Assembly: GCF_004025535.1 (NCBI RefSeq)
Contig: NZ_QJRG01000048.1
Coordinates: 600,651 to 664,650, forward strand
Direction: 5' to 3'
Length of the DNA: 64,000 nt
Source of the DNA: Pseudomonas alkylphenolica
GTDB taxonomy: Bacteria; Pseudomonadota; Gammaproteobacteria; Pseudomonadales; Pseudomonadaceae
Shown here: in pieces, positions 27,129-35,613 of the stretch
How the letters are laid out: each line of letters starts with the position of its first letter
Numbering within the stretch: the stretch's first letter is position 1
Position numbers and translations under genes: made by a program
Notes under the pieces: generated by a model
What the model was told of the DNA's origin: nothing
The model's database searches: none
Seen by the model: only the letters and a program-made list of their open reading frames with translations

Positions 27129-27650
27129 ATGAGCCTGAACCATCTTGACACCCTCCCGGGCGTCACCGCGCAACCGGATGCCGCGACCCGGAACTTTGTC
27201 TTCAACCACACCATGCTGCGGGTCAAGGACGTTACCAAGTCGCTGGACTTCTACACCCGCGTGCTGGGCTTCAGCCTGGTTGAAAAGCGCGACTTCCCTG
27301 AAGCCGAATTCAGCCTGTACTTCCTCGCACTGGTCGACAAGGCGCAGATCCCGGCCGATGCCGCCAAGCGTACCGAGTGGATGAAGTCGATCCCCGGCAT
27401 CCTTGAGCTGACCCACAACCATGGCAGCGAAAACGATCCGGCATTTGCCTACCACAACGGCAACACCGAGCCTCGCGGCTTTGGTCACATCTGCATCTCG
27501 GTGCCGGACATCCGCGCCGCCTGCGAGCGCTTCGAGCAGTTGGGCGTCACCTTCCAGAAGCGCCTGAGCGACGGCCGGATGAAGCACCTGGCGTTCATCA
27601 AGGACCCGGACGACTACTGGGTCGAGATCATCCAGCCGACAGAGTTCTGA
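27129..27650 (+). CDS. gloA: Lactoylglutathione lyase (glyoxalase I)
   Basis: 173 residues from the ATG at 27129, preceded by GGAG; the frame upstream is non-coding. It converts the methylglyoxal-glutathione hemithioacetal to S-lactoylglutathione. Zinc-type GloA landmarks: NHTMLRVKDVTKSLDFYT with the first metal His, GILELTHNHGSEND with the Glu, GFGHICISVPD with a His, and DDYWVEIIQP with the last Glu. The longer N-terminus and the extra loop around residues 76-90 mark the Zn-dependent eukaryote-like class. It stands alone, closed by a strong terminator. Confidence 0.95.
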   Translation: MSLNHLDTLPGVTAQPDAATRNFVFNHTMLRVKDVTKSLDFYTRVLGFSLVEKRDFPEAEFSLYFLALVDKAQIPADAAKRTEWMKSIPGILELTHNHGSENDPAFAYHNGNTEPRGFGHICISVPDIRAACERFEQLGVTFQKRLSDGRMKHLAFIKDPDDYWVEIIQPTEF

Positions 27651-27665
27651 TCGGTAACGCAGCGC

Positions 27666-27699
27666 AAAACGGCCGCTGATAGCGGCCGTTTTTGTTTTT
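27666..27699 (+). terminator. Rho-independent terminator after gloA
   Basis: A perfect 9-bp stem ACGGCCGCT/AGCGGCCGT with a GAT loop (27669-27689), followed by TTTTTGTTTTT. Confidence 0.92.
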
Positions 27700-27807
27700 C
27701 GTCGTTGTTGCAGCTGATTTTCGTTCGTCGCCCCGGATCACCCGGGTGCCTTGCTGTGGTATGCCCGAAAAAGCAGCCCAGCCTGCATTCAGAGCGAGGT
27801 CAGGACG

Positions 27808-28056
27808 ATGAAAACCCTTCAATGCATGCATCGCAACCACACCATCACCGCCAGCGTCGAAACCCATGAGGGCATTCCCACGCCGTTCGCCGGCGGCTGC
27901 GTGATCACCGATCCCGAAGGCCATACCAGCCGACGCCTGCCACTCCCGCTGAAAATGGCCTACCTGGCAGATCTGGATAATGCCCAGCACGCCTCACTGG
28001 CCCACGGCAAATGGCTGGTGGATCAGCAACTGGACAGGCATCAGCAGGCGTTCTGA
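27808..28056 (+). CDS. Hypothetical 82-residue protein
   Basis: 82 residues from the ATG at 27808, with a GAGGTCAGGAC ribosome site; the frame upstream of it is not coding-like. I do not recognise a domain. It is hydrophilic with a His-rich first third, a proline-containing centre (GIPTPFAGGCVITDPEG) and a Gln/His-rich C-terminus, and no signal peptide or membrane helix. The coding quality (GC-rich third positions and a good ribosome site) supports a real gene. It faces the convergent DUF3079 gene, whose stop is only 3 bp away. Confidence 0.65.
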   Translation: MKTLQCMHRNHTITASVETHEGIPTPFAGGCVITDPEGHTSRRLPLPLKMAYLADLDNAQHASLAHGKWLVDQQLDRHQQAF

Positions 28057-28058
28057 GC

Positions 28059-28301
28059 CTAAGGGAGCAAGCGTTGCCTGCGATGGTCAATGGACCCTTC
28101 ACCCGCAGGGTGTTCGTTGCTGATGGGCGGCGCTATCCCCCAATCGCCCTCCTGGTGCCAGTCATCGCCAAACAGCTCGGCAGGGTGCATCGTGCGCTCG
28201 GCACCGTTGCCGCACGCCAGCGCCTTGCTCGCGCAATAGCGATCACAGCCCCAGCAGATACGCTCGGGGTGCGCAGGGTTGAGTGCAAAAGGCTTGGTCA
28301 T
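28059..28301 (-). CDS. DUF3079 cysteine-rich small protein
   Basis: 80 residues from the ATG at 28301 (MTKPFALNPA); the upstream in-frame starts lie in the preceding gene. It matches the DUF3079 pattern I know: HPERICWGCDRYC followed by LACGNG and HPAELFGDDW. The four cysteines C16, C19, C23 and C30 (C-x2-C-x3-C-x6-C) could ligate a metal or an Fe-S cluster. It follows the HemN-like gene by 17 bp in the same direction and should be cotranscribed under the Anr box. Function unknown. Confidence 0.82.
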   Translation of the reverse strand: MTKPFALNPAHPERICWGCDRYCASKALACGNGAERTMHPAELFGDDWHQEGDWGIAPPISNEHPAGEGSIDHRRQRLLP

Positions 28302-28318
28302 GAGGGGAGTGCCTCGCA

Positions 28319-29350
28319 TCATGAGGTTGAACCAGGGCGCCAGCCGCGGCATGTTGCCAGCTGGCCCCGTTGCAGCTGCGTCAGGTAGTCATTCAGCGCG
28401 TGGGTGTTCTGCGCGTACAAGGTCTCGAACTGACTGATCGCACCCAATCCCAGGCCGACATGATCGCAATACCCATATGGCGTAAAGCCCAGACCGTTAC
28501 GGCCCAGATAACCCCGTTCGCGGGCCACCGCCAGGTCGTCATCCGGGCGCACGAACTGCCCCAGGCCGATATGTTGATACCCCGCCGCCAGCAAGTGCTG
28601 TAAACACAGGTGGCGCATCAGCACCTTGTCCTGCTCAGCGCCAGACGGGCGCATGCGCCACTGGGCGTGGCGCTGGGGCGCCTGGGCGCAGTCCAGCACC
28701 AACAGGCGATCGGGTTCGAGTTCTACCAGGCCCGCCAGCTGCTGGAGAAAAAGCACCGGAGTTTGCCACGCGTGGCCATACCGCAGCTCGATACTCACCG
28801 TGCGATAGCCAAAGGTTCGTGCCGCATCGATCAGCGAATGGAACGGCACCGGATCCTGCGATTGGTCACTGCCAAACAGGCTGACATGATTGAATCCCTG
28901 TTCACGCAGCAGGCCGATAGTCGCCCATCCGGTATGGTTTACATCCACATCGGCGCTGTAATCGCCGCCCTCGAGGCTGGAGACACTGAAACGTTTACGC
29001 AGTGGCGCCAACAGGCGCACCAACAGCTCCGGCCCCGGCGTTGCGCCACCCAGATGGAGTTGCTCGACACGCTGCTGCCGGCCGAGATGACAGCCAACCA
29101 GGTCGATCTCCCGGGCCAGGCAGTCGATATAGGCGTCGATGGCCTTGCCGGCCATGCACACGCCAGGCGGCAATTGCAGGTTCAATGACAATGGCCGTTG
29201 TTGCTGGCGGCTGCTGCGCAGCGCGCGCAACACATCCAGCGAACCGATACCACCATGGAACCTGCGCGTATCGATAAAACCGTGTGAGTCGAGCACAACG
29301 CGATCGTGTTCGACGATCTGCTCGTTGTGGCTTTGAGGGTCCTCCAACAT
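28319..29350 (-). CDS. HemN-like protein lacking the radical-SAM cysteine motif
   Basis: 343 residues from the ATG at 29350, which has GGAG 7 nt upstream; the open frame to 29425 would translate the Anr box itself. The whole protein follows oxygen-independent coproporphyrinogen III oxidase HemN: QLHLGGATP (98-105, HemN has GGGTP), a strand equivalent to EVDP, ELRYGHAWQTP, and a close match in IGLGQFVRPDDDLAVA through LGLGAISQ and YAQN. Where HemN has YVHIPFC and its CxxxCxxC, this protein has LSLNLQLPPGVC (54-65) and none of the cluster cysteines in that spacing. It also lacks the HemN C-terminal domain. It therefore cannot be a standard radical-SAM enzyme. Confidence 0.85.
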   Translation of the reverse strand: MLEDPQSHNEQIVEHDRVVLDSHGFIDTRRFHGGIGSLDVLRALRSSRQQQRPLSLNLQLPPGVCMAGKAIDAYIDCLAREIDLVGCHLGRQQRVEQLHLGGATPGPELLVRLLAPLRKRFSVSSLEGGDYSADVDVNHTGWATIGLLREQGFNHVSLFGSDQSQDPVPFHSLIDAARTFGYRTVSIELRYGHAWQTPVLFLQQLAGLVELEPDRLLVLDCAQAPQRHAQWRMRPSGAEQDKVLMRHLCLQHLLAAGYQHIGLGQFVRPDDDLAVARERGYLGRNGLGFTPYGYCDHVGLGLGAISQFETLYAQNTHALNDYLTQLQRGQLATCRGWRPGSTS

Positions 29351-29411
29351 GACGGGGCTCCGACAAGACGGGCTACGGAATGTCAGTTTCCCCCGTCTCG
29401 GCCAAGGGGGC

Positions 29412-29425
29412 TTGATTTGCATCAA
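29412..29425. promoter_or_regulatory. Anr/FNR box
   Basis: TTGATTTGCATCAA is a perfect match to the FNR/Anr consensus TTGAT-N4-ATCAA. It sits 62 bp before the HemN-like start codon, where an activator at about -41.5 would act, and predicts induction at low oxygen. Confidence 0.9.
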
Positions 29426-29856
29426 ACGCAGGAGGCATGCCGTGCACCGCCTGTCACCCGCCTACAATACTCGATAAAAATCGGCAACCCGACAAAAGAA
29501 CAAACTGACCGTCTATTTTTATAGACATCGTATTTTTTACTTTTTCCTTTATTTTTCAGTGCTTTAGCTGATTTTTTCCGTTGCGAATCGCTGCGGAAAA
29601 CGGAAAACCGGAAACGTCTTGTTAAATTTTAATTGACACACATCAGTCACAGTTCTTATTTTTCACCCCGCCTCACGTCTCAAAAAAATAATTTCTAACA
29701 AATTCGGGCAATCGCTACCCATCATGCCATTTTCGTCACGAGCACCCTCGCAGCAGAACAAAGGACCCGTTCTCTTCGCTCCACCCCACCAGCCAAATCG
29801 CGCCATGTACGGCAAGTTCAGCTCCGGTTCCTCCCTGATGATGGAGTGCGTCCTGC
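29426..29856. other. AT-rich intergenic region before the putrescine importer
   Basis: About 430 bases without a convincing gene between divergent units. It is markedly AT-rich around 29510-29570 and 29620-29720 compared with the rest of the window. It contains one promoter candidate for the importer, listed separately; the short open frames seen here are not coding-like. Confidence 0.5.
29633..29661 (+). promoter_or_regulatory. Possible sigma-70 promoter of puuP-like gene
   Basis: A perfect TTGACA (29633-29638), then a 17-bp spacer and a weak TTATTT as -10 (29656-29661). It would give a leader of roughly 190 nt, leaving room for further control. Confidence 0.45.
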
Positions 29857-31209
29857 ATGGCCAATAACGCCGTTTCAGCACCTGACACCCAATTGAAAAA
29901 GAGCCTGAAGCTCTGGCATGTGGTCATCATCGGCCTGGCGTATCTGACGCCAATGACCGTTTTTGACACCTTCGGTATTGTCTCCGGCATCACCAACGGG
30001 CACGTCCCCAGCGCGTATTTGCTGGCCCTGCTCGGGATTCTCTTCACTGCTGTCAGCTACGGCATTCTGGTTCGTCGTTTCCCTGAGTCGGGCTCTGCAT
30101 ACACTTATGCCCGCCGCGCCATCAACCCGCATGTGGGGTTTCTGGTCGGCTGGTCGTCGTTGCTCGACTACCTGCTTTTGCCCATGGTCAACGCCTTGCT
30201 GGCCAAGCTTTACCTGTCGGTGATGTTCCCGGACGTACCGGCGTGGGTCTGGGTTGTCGGATTTGTCACGGTCATTACCCTGATCAACATTCGCTCGATC
30301 AATCTGGTGGCCAATTTCAACACCCTGTTTGTCGGCGTCCAGGTCGCGATCATTTCGGTGTTCATCTACCTGACCATCCAGGGCCTGCACCACGGTGAAG
30401 GGCTGGGTACGCCGTGGAGCCTGCTGCCCTTTTCCGGCGCGGACACTCACCTCAATACTCTGGTCGCCGGCGCCACCATCCTGTGCTTCTCGTTCCTGGG
30501 CTTTGACGCGGTCACCACCCTGTCGGAAGAAACCGCGAACCCGGAGAAGATCATTCCGCGCGCAATCTTTCTGACCGCCTTGATCGGTGGCCTGATCTTC
30601 ATCACCGTGTCGTTCTACATTCAGTCGTTCTTCCCGACCATGGACCGCTTCCAGGACCACGAAGCCGCCCTGCCGGAAATCGCCCTGTATGTCGGCGGCA
30701 AGCTGTTCCAGTCGATTTTTATCTGCTGCACCGTGATCAACACCCTGGCTTCGGGCCTTGCTTCGCAAACCAGCGTGTCGCGCCTGCTGTACGTAATGGG
30801 CCGTGACAACGTCATTCCGAAACGCTACTTCGGCCGCCTGCACGGCAAGTGGAAGACACCGGTGATCAACATCATCGTGGTCGGCTTCATCTCGCTGTCA
30901 GCGATCTACTTCGACCTGGTGACCGCCACCTCGGTGATCAACTTCGGCGCACTGGTGGCCTTCAGCTTCGTGAACCTCTCGGTCATCGTTCACTGCTACC
31001 TGCGTGAAGGGTGCAACAAGACCCTGATGGACAAGCTCAAGTACCTGGTCGTACCTACCATCGGCTTCTGCATCATTGCCATCCTGTGGCTGGACCTCAA
31101 CCAGAACTCGCTGATGTTCGGTGGCGTGTGGGCTGCCGTCGGGGTGCTGTACCTGGCGTACCTGACCAAAGCCTTCAAGGTTGCACCGCCCAGTTACATC
31201 GCCGAGTAA
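29857..31209 (+). CDS. puuP: Putrescine importer, PuuP/PlaP-type APC permease
   Basis: 450 residues, twelve predicted membrane helices. It follows E. coli PuuP along its whole length from memory: KSLKLWHVVIIGLAYLTPM then FDTFGIVSGI, RRFPESGSAYTYA, INPHVGFLVGWSSLLDY, CFSFLGFDAVTTLSEE, LPEIALYVGGKLFQSIF and SRLLYVMGRDNV. PuuP imports putrescine by proton symport. The next gene encodes a McpU-like chemoreceptor, consistent with polyamine sensing and uptake as one locus. A terminator separates the two. No polyamine catabolic gene is adjacent. Confidence 0.92.
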   Translation: MANNAVSAPDTQLKKSLKLWHVVIIGLAYLTPMTVFDTFGIVSGITNGHVPSAYLLALLGILFTAVSYGILVRRFPESGSAYTYARRAINPHVGFLVGWSSLLDYLLLPMVNALLAKLYLSVMFPDVPAWVWVVGFVTVITLINIRSINLVANFNTLFVGVQVAIISVFIYLTIQGLHHGEGLGTPWSLLPFSGADTHLNTLVAGATILCFSFLGFDAVTTLSEETANPEKIIPRAIFLTALIGGLIFITVSFYIQSFFPTMDRFQDHEAALPEIALYVGGKLFQSIFICCTVINTLASGLASQTSVSRLLYVMGRDNVIPKRYFGRLHGKWKTPVINIIVVGFISLSAIYFDLVTATSVINFGALVAFSFVNLSVIVHCYLREGCNKTLMDKLKYLVVPTIGFCIIAILWLDLNQNSLMFGGVWAAVGVLYLAYLTKAFKVAPPSYIAE

Positions 31210-31225
31210 CGCGCTGTACAACAAT

Positions 31226-31252
31226 AGCCCGTCGCCCATGACGGGCTTTTGC
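31226..31252 (+). terminator. Rho-independent terminator after puuP
   Basis: A perfect 7-bp GCCCGTC/GACGGGC stem (31227-31233 with 31240-31246), 6-nt loop, then TTTT. Confidence 0.8.
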
Positions 31253-31284
31253 TATTCAACCCCTGGACATACAAGGACGTCACC

Positions 31285-33411
31285 ATGCTGCTGCGCCGCC
31301 TGCTTATCCAATGGAAGATCACCCTGCTGGCCGGTTTGTGCCTGCTGGCAATCGTCGGGGTGTTGATGACGGCGGCGCTGCTCCAGTCCAGCCGCAGTGC
31401 CGCGCTGGTCAACAGCGCCAGCACGCAGATGCTCGACCAGAATGCCCGTCTGCGCCTGCATACCTATGCGCAATTGCAGGCGGCGCACATCCAGCGCTAT
31501 TTCCAGGACGCCTACCTGTACGGCAACGGTGTTTCGAACCTGATGCTGGTGCTCCGGCAACAGAACCCCGACAACCTTCGCCAACTGCTGACCCAGCAAG
31601 CCGAGAAAGCCCTGGCCGGCAACCCCGAGCTGCTGGGGCTGTACCTGGTGTTCCTGCCCAATGCCCTGGACAGCAAGGACAGCGCCTTCGTTGACCAGCC
31701 AGCCGTGGGCAGTAATGAATCCGGACGCTTTTCCCTGTACTGGTCACAACCCAATCCGGGCCAGCTGGAATCCGAGGCGATGCCCGAGTCAATGCTGGCC
31801 GACACCAGCCTCTCGGCCAACGGCTCGGCCTACAACCGCTGGCTGACCTGCCCGCTGGAGACCGGTGAAGCCTGCGTGCTTGACCCGTACTTCGATACCG
31901 TCGGCGACCGCACTCCGCTGATGACCAGCATCGCCTTCCCGCTCAAGCAGGACGGCAAGATCATCGGGGTGATGGGCCTGGACATCAGCCTCGACAATCT
32001 GCAGCAGTTAAGCCTGGACGGGCGCAAGGAACTGTTCGATGGCAATGGCCAGCTCAGCATTATCAGCCCTGCCGGCTTGCTGGCAGGACACAGCCAGGAC
32101 GGCAGCCAGCTGAGCAAGAAGCTTGAAGAGGTGTTCGGCCAGCATGGCCGTGACCTCTCTGCCCAGATGCGCGCCGGCAAGGCGGCAGAGTTCAGCGACA
32201 ATGGTACCCTGCAGGTCACCCAGTCGTTCGCACCGGTGCCCGGCGCGCAACCCTGGAGCGTATTGCTGGAGGTGCCGGAGCACGTGTTGCAGGCGCCGGC
32301 CATTGAACTCAATGCGCGCCTGGATGCCCACAACAACGCCGCCAACCTGGGCAGCCTGCTGATGGCCCTGGGCGCCGCCGTGCTCGGCCTGATCGTGATC
32401 TGGCTGACTGCCCGTGGCGTGACCCGGCCGATTCTCAAGGTCGCCGCCATGCTCAAGGACATCGCTAGTGGCGAAGGCGACCTGACCCGCCGCCTGGACT
32501 ACGCCCGCCAGGATGAACTCGGCGAACTGGCCGGTTGGTTCAACCGTTTCCTCGACAAGTTGCAACCGGTAATCGCCAATGTTAAAGCCTCAGTGCAAGA
32601 CGCCCGCGGCACTGCCGACCAGTCGGCGGCGATCGCCAGCCAGACCAGCGCCGGCATGCAGCAGCAATACCGCGAGGTGGACCAGGTAGCAACGGCCTCA
32701 CAGGAAATGAGCGCCACCGCCCAGGATGTCGCCCGTAATGCCGCCCAGGCCGCCGAAGCCGCTCGCGGTGCCGATCTGGCAACGCGGGAAGGGCTTGAAC
32801 TGATCCGCACCACCACCCGTGCCATCGAGCAGCTGGCCTGTGAAATGAATGCCGGCATGGAAGAAGTACAACAGCTTGCCGACCGCAGCGAACAGATCGG
32901 CTCGGTGCTCGAAGTAATTCGCGCCATCGCCGACCAGACCAACCTGCTGGCCTTGAACGCAGCGATTGAAGCCGCACGTGCCGGTGAGGCCGGGCGCGGT
33001 TTTGCAGTGGTCGCCGATGAAGTACGCAACCTGGCCAAACGCACCCAGGATTCGGTGGATGAAATCCGCGTGGTCATCGAAGGCCTGCAGCAGGGTACCC
33101 GCGAGGTAGTGGGTTCGATGCACAGCAGCCACCGCCAGGCGCAAGGCAGCGTGGCCCAGGCCGAACAGGCGGTGCCAGCGTTGCAGCGAATTGGCGATGC
33201 CGTGGCGGTGATCACCGACATGAATCTGCAGATTGCTTCGGCGGCCGAGGAGCAAAGCGCTGTCGCCGAAGAAGTTAACCGCAACGTCGCAAGCATCCGT
33301 GACGTGACCGAGTCGCTCTCCGGCCAGGCCGAGGAGTCCGCGCAGATCAGCCAGGCACTCAACCGCCTGGCCAACCACCAGCAAAGCCTGATGGCGACGT
33401 TCAAGGTGTAG
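31285..33411 (+). CDS. Methyl-accepting chemotaxis protein, McpU-like (polyamine receptor candidate)
   Basis: 708 residues from the ATG at 31285, with AAGGA upstream. The layout is a membrane helix (10-30), a large periplasmic dCache_1 domain (35-365), a second helix (about 370-392), HAMP (395-445) and the methyl-accepting signalling domain. The signalling hairpin EVIRAIADQTNLLALNAAIEA (split by the turn) is intact. The N-terminus (LLRRLLIQWKITLLAG) and the periplasmic motifs PESMLADTS and LMTSIAFPL with VMGLDISL resemble my memory of P. putida McpU, which binds putrescine. It is immediately downstream of a putrescine importer. There is no C-terminal CheR-tethering pentapeptide that I can identify. 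Confidence 0.88.
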   Translation: MLLRRLLIQWKITLLAGLCLLAIVGVLMTAALLQSSRSAALVNSASTQMLDQNARLRLHTYAQLQAAHIQRYFQDAYLYGNGVSNLMLVLRQQNPDNLRQLLTQQAEKALAGNPELLGLYLVFLPNALDSKDSAFVDQPAVGSNESGRFSLYWSQPNPGQLESEAMPESMLADTSLSANGSAYNRWLTCPLETGEACVLDPYFDTVGDRTPLMTSIAFPLKQDGKIIGVMGLDISLDNLQQLSLDGRKELFDGNGQLSIISPAGLLAGHSQDGSQLSKKLEEVFGQHGRDLSAQMRAGKAAEFSDNGTLQVTQSFAPVPGAQPWSVLLEVPEHVLQAPAIELNARLDAHNNAANLGSLLMALGAAVLGLIVIWLTARGVTRPILKVAAMLKDIASGEGDLTRRLDYARQDELGELAGWFNRFLDKLQPVIANVKASVQDARGTADQSAAIASQTSAGMQQQYREVDQVATASQEMSATAQDVARNAAQAAEAARGADLATREGLELIRTTTRAIEQLACEMNAGMEEVQQLADRSEQIGSVLEVIRAIADQTNLLALNAAIEAARAGEAGRGFAVVADEVRNLAKRTQDSVDEIRVVIEGLQQGTREVVGSMHSSHRQAQGSVAQAEQAVPALQRIGDAVAVITDMNLQIASAAEEQSAVAEEVNRNVASIRDVTESLSGQAEESAQISQALNRLANHQQSLMATFKV

Positions 33412-33420
33412 TCACCGACA

Positions 33421-33441
33421 AGGGCCGCGCAATGCGGCCCT
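33421..33441 (+). terminator. GC hairpin after the chemoreceptor gene (weak terminator)
   Basis: AGGGCCGC-gcaat-GCGGCCCT forms an 8-bp stem with a 5-nt loop but is not followed by a T run, so it may be only an mRNA-stabilising end or a factor-dependent terminator. Confidence 0.45.
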
Positions 33442-33506
33442 ACCCCTTCCAGATAACAATCTTCGGCCATACTCACTGCTCGTCCCGAAAAGCCAGGCGC
33501 GAGCCG

Positions 33507-34844
33507 ATGTCCGATCAGCCTCAACCGTCCGAAACCAGGCCGTCCCTGCATCAGAGCCGACGCTTCATGCGCTCGCAATGGCGACTGTGGCGCCAGCGCC
33601 TGGCATTCTGGGTCGGTGCACTGTTGGTCGGGCTGGTGGCCCTGGCCTTCGCCTGGCTGGCAGACCAGGCCTTTGCCCTGTTCCGGCGCATGCTGGGCAT
33701 CGCCCCTTGGCTGCCGCTGATCATCACCCCGCTTGGCTTCGCCGCCCTGGCCTGGGTTACCCAACGCTGGTTCCCGAACGCCAGGGGCAGTGGCATTCCG
33801 CAAGTGATCGCGGCACTGGAATCCCCTTCCCGCTCGTTTCGGGCGCATGTGCTGGCACTACCGGTCGCGTTGGTGCGCATGCTGTTCACCCTCGGCGCGC
33901 TGCTGGTCGGTGGCTCGGTAGGTCGCGAGGGGCCGACGGTGCATGTCGGCGCCGCAGTGCTGTATGCCTTCGGCACCCGTCTGGGCCTGCAGAACCGACG
34001 CACCGTGGCCGGGTTGATTCTTGCTGGCGGCGCGGCGGGTATCGCCGCTGCCTTCAATACACCGCTGGCCGGTGTGGTGTTTGCCATCGAGGAGCTCAGC
34101 CGCACCTTCGAACAACGCTTCAGCGGCCTGGTACTCACTGCGGTGCTGATCGGCGGCGTGGTCACCCTCGGGCTGATGGGGCATTACGCCTACTTTGGCG
34201 ACATCGGTGGCGGCCTGCCAACCGGCTGGGCCTGGATCGAGGTACCGGCCTGCGCAGTGCTCGGCGGCGTGCTCGGCGGCCTGTACGTCAAGCTCGTGCT
34301 GCCGACCCGAACGGGCTGGCTCGGCCGCCTGTGTGCCCTGCGTGAGCGCGCGCCGGTGCGCTTCGCAGCCGTTTGCGGATTGTTGCTGGCGCTGTTTGGC
34401 CTGGCCTCTGGCAACCATGTGTTCGGCACCGGCTATGAAGAAACCCACGCCTTGCTGGAAGGCAGACCGGTGACCGATGAGGCGTTCCTGTTATGGAAGT
34501 TCCTGGCCAACGTAGTCTCATACCTGGCCGGTATTCCCGGCGGGCTTTTCTCGCCGTCGCTGAGTATCGGCGCCGCCTTCGCCCCGCTGCTGAGCCTGCT
34601 GCCCGAGGTCAACCCGCAAACCTGTGCACTGCTGGGCATGGGCGGCTACCTGGCCGGGGTAACCCGCTCGCCGCTGACCGCTTCGGTGATCGTCCTGGAA
34701 CTGTCCCACAGCCCGGACCTGGCCATTCCGATGCTGGCGGTGACCCTGATGGCGGCCACGATTTCCGGCTGGATTGCGCCGGTTTCGCTGTATCACGCGC
34801 TGGCGCGGCAAGTGCTCGACAGCCTCGCACCGCAAAAACACTGA
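33507..34844 (+). CDS. ClC-family chloride channel/antiporter
   Basis: 445 residues from the ATG at 33507, preceded by a weak ribosome site; an upstream ATG at 33432 adds a Lys/Arg stretch and is not favoured. Membrane protein with the ClC filter motifs GSGIPQ, GREGPTVHVGA (the gating Glu), the acidic AIEELSR segment that carries the internal proton-transfer Glu in antiporters, and GIPGGLFSPSLSIGA. Both glutamates are present, so an H+/Cl- exchanger is more likely than a channel. No CBS domains. It stands alone between the chemoreceptor and the ChaC gene. Confidence 0.92.
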   Translation: MSDQPQPSETRPSLHQSRRFMRSQWRLWRQRLAFWVGALLVGLVALAFAWLADQAFALFRRMLGIAPWLPLIITPLGFAALAWVTQRWFPNARGSGIPQVIAALESPSRSFRAHVLALPVALVRMLFTLGALLVGGSVGREGPTVHVGAAVLYAFGTRLGLQNRRTVAGLILAGGAAGIAAAFNTPLAGVVFAIEELSRTFEQRFSGLVLTAVLIGGVVTLGLMGHYAYFGDIGGGLPTGWAWIEVPACAVLGGVLGGLYVKLVLPTRTGWLGRLCALRERAPVRFAAVCGLLLALFGLASGNHVFGTGYEETHALLEGRPVTDEAFLLWKFLANVVSYLAGIPGGLFSPSLSIGAAFAPLLSLLPEVNPQTCALLGMGGYLAGVTRSPLTASVIVLELSHSPDLAIPMLAVTLMAATISGWIAPVSLYHALARQVLDSLAPQKH

Positions 34845-34867
34845 GCCCGCTGTTGTCCCACAGCCGC

Positions 34868-35578
34868 CTATGCCTTGCTCGCAACAGCCAGCGACCTTTC
34901 GATTTCCTCCGCCACCAGGCGCTGTATCGTCCACAGATTACGATCATGAATACCCTGCTCTTTGAGCATCGACACCGTCCGGTACAGGTACTGTGCGGCC
35001 GACCCCCAATGCCCGGCGGCATGGGCCAGCACCTGTGCCACCTCATCCATAGGCAGCTTGCCGGCGTAGGCCATGCCGTCGCGTGCAGCAACAAAGGCCA
35101 GTGCACGCAGCATCCCCGAATCGGTTTTAACCGAGATCCAGCGCGGCACATTGGTGGGTGGGTTGGCGTCTATCTCGCGCAGCAGCAACAACGCCAGTTG
35201 TTCAGCATGGCCGCGCCTCGGCAATCGGTAGGCCAGGCCGTTGCAGCTGCCGCCGCGGTCGAGGGCGAGCATCAATGCCGGCAACTCGCGGGTGCCGCGC
35301 CAGCGCGTAAGCTTAAGGCAAAACGATCGATGCCAGCCATGGGCGGTGGCGCGACGGCGCTCGACAAATTCGAACTCCGGGTTCCATACCAGTGAACCGT
35401 AGGCAAACACCCATAGGTCTTTCGGTTTGTATTCGCGTAACAACGCCTCGGCCATGGCCTCGAACTCGGCCTCGGTGTGTTCGCTCGTACCGGGTTCAGG
35501 CCCCGGGTCCGGCTCAAACCGTTCAACACAGGCGACAAGTACTTCAGTCAGGTTTCGCCCGCTTTTGGCTGCGTCCAT
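34868..35578 (-). CDS. ChaC-type gamma-glutamylcyclotransferase
   Basis: 236 residues. The glycine-rich AYGSLVWNPEF at residues 59-69 is the GGCT/ChaC substrate loop, and an acidic residue in LLLREIDANPP supplies the probable catalytic Glu. It is predicted to cleave glutathione (ChaC family) to 5-oxoproline and Cys-Gly. An N-terminal extension of about 40 residues rich in Glu and Pro precedes the domain. It follows the NTF2-like gene by 35 bp in the same direction and may be cotranscribed with it. Confidence 0.85.
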   Translation of the reverse strand: MDAAKSGRNLTEVLVACVERFEPDPGPEPGTSEHTEAEFEAMAEALLREYKPKDLWVFAYGSLVWNPEFEFVERRRATAHGWHRSFCLKLTRWRGTRELPALMLALDRGGSCNGLAYRLPRRGHAEQLALLLLREIDANPPTNVPRWISVKTDSGMLRALAFVAARDGMAYAGKLPMDEVAQVLAHAAGHWGSAAQYLYRTVSMLKEQGIHDRNLWTIQRLVAEEIERSLAVASKA

Positions 35579-35613
35579 ACCGGCCTCTCGATAGCGACAA
35601 GACGACAGCTCAC

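Noticed and set aside
28319..29425. HemN-like start at 29425
   Set aside because: The start codon and first codons would be the Anr box itself. The ATG at 29350 has a GGAG site 7 nt upstream.
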